In this document: in pieces, positions 54,893-64,000 of the stretch
Layout of the letters: every line of letters starts with the position of its first letter
Numbering within the stretch: position 1 is the first letter of the stretch
Assembly: GCF_030704535.1 (NCBI RefSeq)
Contig: NC_081819.1
Span: forward strand, 20,680,001-20,744,000
Length of the DNA stretch: 64,000 bases
DNA from: Vitis vinifera
Taxonomy: Eukaryota > Streptophyta > Magnoliopsida > Vitales > Vitaceae
Direction of reading: 5' to 3'
Position numbers and translations under genes: made by a program
Notes under the pieces: generated by a model
Database searches by the model: none
Told to the model about the DNA's origin: nothing
What the model saw: only the letters and a program-made list of their open reading frames with translations

Positions 54893-57800
54893 TCAAGCTA
54901 GAAGACCAATTGAAGCTGCGCACAACTTCAACTTCTCAATAGTGACACCCTTAGTCAACATGTCTACCGGGTTCTTAGATCCACAAATCTTCTCAAGTAT
55001 TACCAGTTTATCTTCAACAAGATGACGGATAAAGTGGTATTTTGTTTGTATATGCTTCGACTTTGAATGAAAAGTCGAATTTTTGGTAAGAAAAATTGCA
55101 CTCTGACTGTCACTGTGTAGAATGCCCATCTCCTGCTTCTTACCCAATTCATCTAAGAAACCATGTAGCCAAATCATCTTCTTTCCAACTTCAGTTGCTG
55201 CAACATACTCAGCTTCTGTGGTAGACAAAGTAACAATCTTCTGTAGATTTGAAGCCCATGATATAGCTGTACCACCTAGAGTAAAAACAAACCCAGTAGT
55301 ACTCTTTCTACTATCAATATCACCAGCAAAATCAGCATCTACATAACCCTGCAATTTCAAACTTGCACCTGTGAAGCAAAGACATGTATCTAATGAACCC
55401 TTCAGATATCTTAAAATCCACTTGACTGCCTCCCAATGCTGCTTTCCAGGCCTACTCATGAATCTGCTCACAACTCCCACTGCATGTGCAATGTCTGGCC
55501 TTGTACACACCATAGCATACATCAAGCTGCCAATAGCTGAGGCATAGGGCACCTTGCTCATATGGTCCCTTTCTTCTTCTGTCTTTGGTGACTGTTCTTT
55601 GCTTAGTTTGAAATGACTACCCAAGGGTGTGCTCACTGGTTTAGCTTCATTCATGTTGAACCTGCTGAGAACTTTCTTCACTTACTCTGACTGTGAAAGT
55701 TTCAATGTACCATTAGCCTTGTCTCTAATGATTCTCATACCAAGGATTTGCTTTGCAGCTCCCAAATCCTTTATTGCAAACTATTTGGACAATTGCTTCT
55801 TCAGATTATTAATCTTCTCAATGTCAGACCCTAAAATAAGCATATCATCCACATACAACAGTAATATGATGTAAGAGTTGTCAAAGGACTTAACATAGCA
55901 ACAATGATCAGCTTCACATCTCTTGAACCCAATTCTATGCATAAAATTGTCAAACTTCTTGTACCACTGTCTAGGAGCTTGTTTAAGGCCATACAAGCTC
56001 TTTCTCAGTTTGTAGACTAGATTCTCTTGTCCCTGAACAATGAACCCTTCTGGCTGAATCATGTAAAGGTCTTCCTCCAAGTCACCATGAAGGAATGTTG
56101 TCTTCACATCTAACTGCTCAAGATGTAAGTTTTCTGCAGCCACCATTCCAAGTACAAGTCTAATTGTTGACATCTTCACAACTGGAGAAAATATCTCTGT
56201 GTAGTCAATGTCTTCCTTCTGCTGGAACCCTTTAACAACTAATCTGGCCTTGTAACGTTTGCTACCATCATGCTCATTCTTTATTCTGTATACCCACTTG
56301 TTGTGCAAAGCCTTCTTTCCTACTAACAATTCAGTCAGTTCCCATGTCTGATTCCCCAATAGGGAATCCATCTCATCCTTCATGGCTAACTCCCACTTGC
56401 TTGAATTCTCATCTTGCAAGGCTTCATCATAACACTCTGGCTCACCACCATCAGTCAACAGGAGATAATTTAAAACAGGTGAATAACGTTGCGGAGGTCT
56501 AGTGTTCCTAGAAGATCTGCGAACTTCAACTACAGGTGTACTCAGATCTACCTGTGAATTTACATTCTCCTTATCTTCTTCACCCCCTTTTTAGACAGTA
56601 CTTTCAGTCAATTCATCAAAGTTGACAAATTCAAATTTCTTTTGATCTATCTCTGTAACATCTGACACTACAGATGACCTGTCTTTGTACATAACCTGTT
56701 CATTAAATATCACATTTCTACTTCTGATGATTTTCCTGTTTTGTTCATCCCAAAACCTATAGCCAAATTTCTCATCACCATAGCCAATGAAAAAACATAT
56801 TTTTGACTTTGCATCAAGTTTACTACGAGCATCAGAATCAATATGAACATAAGAAATACAACAAAAAACTTTTAAATGTAAAAACTTCACCTCTTTACCG
56901 CTCCAAACCTCCTCAGGAAGTCTGAACTCCATGGGAACTGATGGTCCTCGGTTTATCAGGTAAGCTGCAGTGCTAACAGCATCAGCCCAAAAAGTTTTTG
57001 GTAGTCCAGCATGCAACCTCATACTTCTAGCACGCTCATTGAGAGTTTTGTTCATGCGCTCAGCCACACCATTCTGCTGTGGTGTCCCAGGAATGGTCTT
57101 CTCCATCCTAATTCCCTGTGCAGCACAATACTCACTGAATCCTCCATCTATGTACTTTCCTCCATTATCTGACCTCAAACATTTTACTTTCAAACTTGTT
57201 TTTATCTCAACCATGGCCTTCCACTTCTTAAAAGTTACAAATACATCAGATTTATTTTTCAGAAAATAAACCCATACATTTCTACTTGAGTCATCAATAA
57301 AGGTGATGTAGTACCTTGAACCTCCTAGGGATGCAACCGGAGAAGGCCCCCACAAATCAGTGTGTACTAGTTCCAATTTTTCAGCCTTCGGTGTCCTGCC
57401 AGTTTTCAAGAAGCTCACCTTTTTTTGCTTTCCTAAGATGCAACTTTCACACATGTCAAAATCAATGGACTTCAATTCTGGTAGTTTTCCTTTTGACAGC
57501 AACATCTTCATCCCTTTCTCACTCATATGACCAAGTCTGCGGTGCCATAGGCTTGTATCAGTATTTGCATCAGCAACTGCAATTGTGTCTCTTGGACATG
57601 AGGTCATATACAGAGTGTCAGTTTTCTTTCCACGAGCCAATACCCTAGCTCCCTTTGTAACCTTCTAAGTACCACCAACAAATAGTATTGCATGTCCTTC
57701 ATCATCAAGTTGTCCAATAGAAATCAGATTCCTCCTCAGGTCAGGAATATGTCGAACCTTCTCCAGTAACCAAACAGACCCATTGGGCAACGATATCCGG

Positions 57801-58789
57801 ACATCTCCCAGACCCACAACATCCAAGGCTGAACCATCAGCCAAATACACCTTACCAAAATCACCTGCAACATAATTCTGTATGATTTCTCGGTGTGGAG
57901 TGGTATGAAACGAAGCTCCTGAATCCAAAACCCAATCATCAAGTGGACTGTCTACTGCAAGAAGTAATGAATCATGTACCTCTTCTGTTACAGCATTAGC
58001 AGAATCATCTTCATTCTTCTTCTTAGGGCTTTTGCATTGCCTTTTAAAGTGACCTGTTTTCCCACAATTCCAACATTGTACTTGTTGGCCTGATCTAGAT
58101 TTGCTTCTGTTCCGATTAGAATTTTTGGAATTTGATCTACCTTGATTTGAATTTCTGTTATTACCTCTACCTCTTGTCTCAAGGTTTAGGGCAGAACCAG
58201 ATCCTGAGGTTTCACCTGCATCTCTTCGGCGAATCTCCTCAGCCAGAATTAAATCTCGTATATCATTGTACTTGAGCTTTTCCTTTCCCGTAGAATTGCT
58301 TACTGCCATCCTCATTGCCTCCCAACTGTTTGGCAAAGAAGCCAAGACGATCAGAGCACAAATCTCATCATCAAAATCAATTTCTACATACGACAATTGA
58401 TTTGTGATTGTATTAAATTCATTTAGATGTTGTGCTACTGATGCATTCTCTGCCATCTTCAAATTGAACAATTTCTTCATCAGATGCACCTTATTGTTTG
58501 CGGACGGCTTTTCATACATACCGGACAAAGCCTTCATCAGATCTGCTGTGGTCTTCTCCTTTACAACATTGTGTGCAACAGACCTAGACAGAGTTAACCT
58601 AATAACTCCTAGAACCTGTCTGTCAAGAAGCGCCCATTCCTCAGCCTTCATACTCTCAGGTTTTGTCCCCAAAAGAGGCAGATGCAATTTCCTCCCATAG
58701 AGATAATCTTCAATCTGCATCCTCCAATACGCAAAGTCTGTGCCATCAAACTTTTCTATTCCAGACGCCTTTCCTGCTTCCTCTGCCAT
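54893..58789 (-). pseudogene. Nearly intact copia gag-pol with four stops
   Basis: From ATG at 58789 to TGA at 54893 a single frame of 1299 codons is broken only by TAG (57665-57667), TAA (56591-56593), TAG (55781-55783) and TAA (55682-55684), with no frameshift. Gag begins MAEEAGKASGIEKFDGTDFA. The CCHC knuckle is CWNCGKTGHFKRQC (near 58040-58080). The protease site is LDSGASFHTTP. Integrase shows LWHRRLGHMSEKGM, CESCILGKQ, HTDLWGP, SDNGG and GTPQQNGVAERMNKT. RT has NQTWEL, KARLVVKGFQQKE, LYGLKQAPRQW and YVDD (55844-55855). RNase H includes YVDADFAGDIDSRKSTTGFV and STTEAEYVAA. It looks Tork/Tnt1-like, an inference from motif style. The first stop falls between protease and integrase, so it is unlikely to move by itself but could have done so recently. 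Confidence 0.93.
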
Positions 58790-58828
58790 TGCTCCTACTC
58801 AAACCTAATCCTAGGCTCTGATACCAGT

Positions 58829-59203
58829 TGTAGGGAATTAAACCGAATTCCCAACCCGTGAGAAACAAAAATTAGAGAAAAACATACGCCAAAGAAAAAC
58901 AATCACACGCACAAGACAATATTTACGTGGTTCGGCAATTTGCCTACGTCCACGGAGTTGCAGGGATATCACTATTATCAGGGAAGAATATAGAGTACAA
59001 CCTAGCGGCTACAATATTCTCTCTATATATATAACACGACAACCCCACCACACTAAAAAACCCTAATTACAAAAGGTGGTTCCACAATGGGCTAAACGAG
59101 CCCAACAGGCTTCAATAAATCTCCCATTAAAAAGCCATGCAATATTATTCAGGTCGGGTCGTCAAATCAGATCAAACAAAACTAGGCTCCACAAAGCCCA
59201 ACA
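58829..59203 (-). repeat. 5' LTR of the minus-strand copia element
   Basis: 375 bp, adjoining the primer-binding site; the flanking GTTAA matches the other side. Confidence 0.94.
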
Positions 59204-59208
59204 GTTAA

Positions 59209-61048
59209 GTCACACGGTAGAAGTTAAGATTAAAAGTAAATGATCATGAGGAGGTGCATAAATATACTCTTAAAGGATAAGTTGATGTAAAAAAGACGTT
59301 CCACAAGATCTATCTAGTTCTAAATAAGTTAGGATAACTCAACTAAGAAATAAAGAAAAATTGAAAGTAAATAAACTCAATGTATTTACAACTAAGTTGT
59401 GTTTTTTACTCATTTATATTTTTATAAAAAATCAAGATTATTAAACCAAAAGGTTGAAAACGAATTGAGAAAAATAAAAAATTAATAAACTTTATTTATT
59501 TACATAAAATCGTGGCTGTTATCCATTTATAATTTTTTTTAATTAGGATAATTAAAAAAGTTTGAAAAAAATAACTCAAAATAATAAATAAACTCCATAA
59601 ATTTACAATTAAAATTGTGTGTTTGATCCATTTATAATTTTATGCTAATCATGATAAGTGAACAAAACTTTTAGAAATCACAAAAATGGAAAACAAATAA
59701 ACTTCATGTAAAAAATACATAAAAAAAATTGTATCTTGAAAATATGACACTAACATAATATAAAAAAAATTGGTGTCTCCAAGACATAATTTTAATAAAC
59801 AAAGAAATCATGTATTTTAAGACATGACTTTAAAGCTTGGGAACTGTTTTTTAAAACAAATCTATCTTTTTAAGAACAAAAAACTGTTTTAAAACTTGAA
59901 GACATATTTGATAATTGTTTATAAGAAAACAACTTTTTGAGAATTTGTTTGATTTTTTTAAGAATATATTTTAATTATTTTCAATTCCTTTTATTTATCT
60001 TACATAAGCTATTTTAAAAATAATTGTATAAATAAGGAAAATAATTAAAAATAAAGCATTGAAATAAAAATAATTATTCTTACATTAAAAATACAAAAAA
60101 TAGTTTGATAACATTCTAAATTTTCAAAAAAAAAAAAAACTTTTATTCCAAAAAACAAAAAGTAATTTTGAAAACTATTCCCAAAATATAATTTTTTTTT
60201 TTAGAATGGGTTTCTAAAATATTCCTAAATATGTCCTTAATATTCTATTATAATGTCCCCGTAGCAACTATGTGACATAACACCATAAATTTAGAAATAT
60301 TTTAAAGTATCATATTTTAAAAAGTATTTTTAAAATTTTCTATATTTGTTTATATTATAAGATCCTTGTATTTATATCTCAAATTACTCAAATATCCTTG
60401 GATGGTTTCTATTTATTTAAAAAAGTAGTATAACAATTTATTTCTTCTGACAGTGTCTGTCGCTTTCGGCATTTTTTACAATTAAAACATGGCATGAAAG
60501 TTTGGTAAGGTGGTTGAAATTATCATAAATTTGAAAGGATGCCCAAGTTCGGTCCAAATCTCAAAAACGGCAGTTGGTTCAATTACTATCCATGTGCAAG
60601 CCAAATTCTTTCCTGGCAAAACCCTCAAATCCATTTCTTGGAAATAAAATTTGTACCGTCTCTATCATTAATCCTGAATTCAATTTGAAATTCCAAACTT
60701 CAATATTATGAGTTCGAAATTAATTTCCAATGTGGTCTTATAACTCATATGCCACTGGATTCTAGATAGGAGCAGAACCAACAAGGGTGGAGGCACGCCA
60801 TCTTTCCATTTCCATTGATGACTTGAAGGGGGCCCTACCTACCTACATACCTATTAGATAATGAACATATACCCAAAAAAAGACTTTATTAAGAGAAGTA
60901 TATAAAAAAGATAGTACATTAAGCTATTCGTAAAGACCGATTTGATCGACTTTTCTTGAGATCCTAAATGAGGAAACCTTAGGAAGGGTAAAAGACTCCA
61001 AGTAACAGTCACGTACGATATCAGCTTTTCCCCTTTCCTTTGACAGAT
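59209..61048. other. Spacer between the copia element and gene E
   Basis: AT-rich with no gene. It contains a MITE-like element (listed separately). From about 60820 it aligns with DNA upstream of gene B. Confidence 0.5.
59893..60238. repeat. MITE-like element with GACATATTT ends
   Basis: It begins GACATATTTGATAATTGTTT and ends CCTAAATATGTCC, imperfect inverted repeats. The interior resembles the elements at 16058, 19965 and 20817. Confidence 0.45.
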
Positions 61049-61497
61049 AAGAGTTACCTACTCAATTGCAGGATGTTTATTAGACAAATAAATGCCCCAG
61101 CTACAAAAGTGAAGCTCTATCATGTGAGCTATATCACCTTGAGCCAAATGAAGCATGCATAAAAAAGAATTAGATGCTTCTTTATATATGTTTGTATATG
61201 TATAACACATGATAAGATCATTCATGCATCCTTTTGTATTTCTAAATGTCTTTTACACATCAGTTGAAGGTCAAATACATTTCAATATCTCAACTATATC
61301 ATGCGATTAAAAATCTTATCAAAATTGATGTAAATCATGTTACTGGTGCCCCACACGAAAGACGTGTCCTAGCGCTCCAATAACTAGCAACAACCTTCCT
61401 GTCATATCATTTAAGTACGTGGGACTACTACTACATATATGTGTTTGCCCAGTACCCGATACAGTTTCAGTCTCATCCAAAAGCTGAGCTGCGTGTC
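61049..61497 (+). promoter_or_regulatory. Upstream block of gene E conserved with B
   Basis: Collinear with 22229-22674 upstream of gene B. Shared landmarks are AGACAAATAAATG, AAAAGTGAAGCTCTATCA, TATATCACCTTGAGCCAAAT, AAATCATGTTACTGG, GAAAGACGTGTCCTAGC and TTTCAGTCTCATC before the ATG. It likely includes the promoter. Confidence 0.6.
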
Positions 61498-63251
61498 ATG
61501 GATCCAGTAGGTGATCTGGATTCAAGACAGCAAGCTCTCAAGCCTATTCAAACAAAGAGATCAGGGGCAAGAGAAGTAGGAGATGGCAAAAAACCCGGGG
61601 ATATCAAAGAAGAAGAAGGAGAAGCTTTGAGTCCAGTTGGTCGAATTTTTCATGAAACTTGCTTCAATGTCTATGTCATAGCCATTGCTGGGTGCAAAAC
61701 CAGAATCAATGTTGATGTTGTTAAAGCCAATTTGGAGCACAGTCTGCTTAAGCACCCTCGTTTCTCTAGCTTGCAGGTATGAAAAAAGCTTTTTGGTAAA
61801 TTAATTAATATCTTGGCATGATATATATCTAAACCAAGCTTCTTTTACGTAAGGCTTTATTTGAATGCATGTCCTAATTTTTTGTTTTTAAAAGATAAAA
61901 ACCTCATCTCCTCTTGGCTTATCAATTTATTTTTTTTATATTATCTCGATTAGGTGAAGGACGTGAAAAAAGATGGAGGGATGAAATGGGTTCCAACAAA
62001 GGTGGACTTGGACAAGCACATTATAATACCAAGCCTCCACCACACCATTTCTTCACCAGACAAGATGGTGGAAGACTACATCTCCAATCTCAGTAAAACC
62101 TACATAGACTACTCTAAGCCTCTTTGGGAGCTCCATATTCTCAACATTAAGACCTCGGATGCCGAGTCTGTCGCCGTTTTCCGAATCCACCATTCCCTGG
62201 GCGACGGCATGTCCCTCATGTCTCTTGTCCTCGCTTGCTCCCGTCAAATCTCCAACCCGAAAGCTCTCCCAACTTTGCCAGTGAAAAAGACTTCAAATCC
62301 TGATCCGGTAAAGTCCGGCAGGATTTGGTGGACAATTCGACTGGTTTGGAATACTATTATAGATGTTTTGATGTTTCTGGCCACAACTCTCTTCTTAAAG
62401 GATACCATGACGCCACTCAGCAATGGTTGGAAAAAGGGAGGTGGGCATGTGCCAAGGAGGTTTGTTTACCGAACCGTTAGTCTTGATGATATTAAACTAA
62501 TCAAGAATGGGATGAAAACAGTAAGTTGATTCCAAAAACTGGCTCCACCCTTTAAGTTTCCTTGTATACTTGTGCTTTAAATAGAAACATAATACAACAT
62601 TTTCATTTTAAAAAATAAGACAAATTTCAATTAATAATTATAATGATTATTTTAAAAAATAATTTAAAATAAATATAAATTTATTACCTAATTTATGTTT
62701 TTTATAAAATTTATTATTACTTTTTAAAAAATTTTATTTAAAAATGAAAAAGCCTACATGTGAAATAACAATGTAAACTTACGGGTTTAATAAATAAGGT
62801 TGTTTGAGTTCTTTTTTTTTGTTCAAATTGATAAATAATATAACATTATTTAGACTTAATAAATCTTATTGTTTTGGGGCATTGCAGACTATTAACGATG
62901 TTGTAATGGGAGTGTCATTGGCTGGTCTTTCTCGATATCTCAATAGAAGATATGGTAAGCTTTCATTAATTCTCAGTTCAATTTCTCTACCTGCCCAACC
63001 ATTGTATTCAAGCTTACAAGTCACATTGAAGCTATGTATATAATATGATCAATTGGGAAATTTGGAAGAGAGCTAGATAAAATAATCTTTAAACTATATG
63101 AGTAGAAACTCTTTAACATATGTTCCATTTATTAATTGCAGGTGAGACCAAGGAAGATAAAGGAGCCACCCAAAAGAAAAATAATCTTCCGAAGAATATT
63201 CGCCTGAGGGCAACTCTTATGATGAATATAAGACCATCACCAGGGCTTCAT
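61498..63251 (+). CDS. WSD1-like O-acyltransferase E (exons 1-4, runs off the window)
   Basis: Fifth recognisable gene-like copy. Exons 61498-61776, 61954-62520, 62888-62954 and 63142-63251 are open, have the same lengths and phases as B, and use GT-AG junctions. HHSLGDG is intact at residues 172-178, followed by the hydrophobic stretch (VWNTIIDVLMFLATTLFL). Exon 4 ends NIRPSPGLH. Intron 4 starts at 63252 and the window ends inside it: the last bases (TCCTTCATGTGCT) match B about 60 bp before its exon 5. So exons 5-7 are expected beyond the edge. ATG at 61498 is in the conserved context. It is probably functional, but this cannot be known without the rest. Confidence 0.88.
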
Positions 63252-64000
63252 GTGAGTGATTTTCATATTCAATTTGAAAGAATATTTGTAGGAAAATGTG
63301 GCTGCTGTGTGGCCAACTTTAAGATATAATAGGGATTTTGTTTTCAACAGCTTTTAACCTCTGTTTTCAAAGCGTATAGAACAACAACGGTTAAGGTCAT
63401 GTTTGGATGCATTTCTTACTTTTTATTTTTAAACATAAAAAATAGTATATAAAACATAGGAATTATTAAAGAAAATAAAATAGGAAAATAAATGAAGGAA
63501 AATAAAATTTAGATTCAAAATCAATAATTTATTTTTATACGTTTCTTCAAACTCATTCTACTTAGTTCTTTTATCATATAAAGATCAAATAATTTTTAAA
63601 TGTATAAATTTTTAACTAATTTTAATTATATTTAATTTTCTTTAAAAAAAAATTTATGGTGAAGTCAAATATGAGAAAACTATTTTTTTTAGCAATTTTT
63701 TTTTATTTTCTTATTACTTCCCAAAAATCAAACAACCAATATATTACTTTGAAAGGTGTATAAGAGTATGAAGTTATGTTTTAATAGTAACTTTAATGTT
63801 TAAAAAGTTCTCTCAACAAGAGGATTATAATATACATTAAACTCGATACTCTAATTATTAATGGATATAACTATCAAAATGCTCTCAAAACACATTTGCC
63901 ATTTAAATTAAAATATTAATTAATTTTCTAATATCTTCAATAAATTGTTAGTGAAAAAAAAATGTTTTAACAACAATCACCTTAAAATCCTTCATGTGCT
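63252..64000 (+). other. Intron 4 of gene E (partial) with MITE-like sequence
   Basis: Intronic by comparison with B. It holds an AT-rich element from about 63394 (GGTCATGTTTGGATG) to about 63740 (ATCAAACAACC), similar to AT-rich elements near 260-560 and 1245-1515. B also has an enlarged intron 4, so part of the insertion may predate their split. Confidence 0.55.

Larger units (their letters stand above)
54426..59203 (-). mobile_element. Younger Ty1/copia LTR retrotransposon, minus strand
   Basis: 375-bp LTRs at 54426-54800 (3' LTR) and 58829-59203 (5' LTR), with TGT...ACA ends and target duplications GTTAA at 54421-54425 and 59204-59208. The primer-binding site TGGTATCAGAGC (minus strand, about 58815-58826) adjoins the 5' LTR with a 2-nt gap, and a polypurine tract (CCAAGTGGGAGATT on the minus strand) adjoins the 3' LTR. 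By hand the LTRs differ at about 12 of 375 positions (about 97% identity), so this insertion is clearly younger than the copia element in D. All structural parts are present; only a few stops break the coding frame. Confidence 0.96.

Noticed and set aside
55122..55346. Plus-strand frames across 54.9-58.8 kb
   Set aside because: They are antisense shadows of the minus-strand copia gag-pol.

Overview
This is nuclear DNA of a flowering plant. The genes have many short GT-AG introns, the spacers are very AT-rich, and there is a nuclear tRNA-Ala, a relic of plastid DNA, and Ty1/copia and Ty3/gypsy LTR retrotransposons. The gene and repeat families look like grapevine (Vitis) to me. That is recognition from memory, not a search result.

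Layout. (1) 1-8.6 kb: an intact 16-exon gene for a dynamin-related GTPase of the DRP1A type (614 codons), whose intron 13 needs a GC-AG splice. (2) 9.11-9.18 kb, minus strand: tRNA-Ala(CGC). (3) 9.4-64 kb: a plus-strand tandem cluster of WSD1-like O-acyltransferases (wax ester synthase/diacylglycerol acyltransferase family) with a shared 7-exon plan. It holds an orphan first exon (9.47 kb), intact gene A (15.5-19.3 kb, 513 aa), intact gene B (22.7-25.9 kb, 514 aa), pseudogene C (40.5-43.1 kb, exons 1-5, 4-bp frameshift), pseudogene D (44.1-52.0 kb, part of exon 2 plus exons 4-7, split by a retrotransposon), and gene E (from 61.5 kb, open exons 1-4, running off the right edge).

The cluster has been expanded by mobile DNA. 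At 27.4-35.2 kb lies a Tat/Ogre-like gypsy element with a 4.2-kb LTR full of tandem repeats; it has lost pol and nearly all of its 3' LTR, but still has matching TTTAT target duplications. Next to it, at 35.6 to about 38.5 kb, is a related LTR in the opposite orientation. A copia element at 44.7-50.3 kb sits inside exon 4 of pseudogene D and itself contains a 913-bp solo LTR; both insertions are flanked by CTCAT. A younger copia element on the minus strand (54.4-59.2 kb) has nearly identical LTRs and one gag-pol frame broken by only four stops. At 14.87-15.13 kb is a chimeric plastid insertion joining the ends of psbA and rbcL. Several AT-rich inverted-repeat (MITE-like) elements are scattered through spacers and introns.

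Functionally the window has two unrelated parts: a single housekeeping membrane-trafficking gene, and a young array of lipid acyltransferases evolving by duplication and decay. Genes B, C and E share upstream DNA up to the start codon, so they were copied with their promoters. I see no candidate for a wholly new biological system. The most unusual points are the chimeric plastid insertion, the nested retrotransposons, the possible alternative first exon for gene A, and the GC-AG intron.
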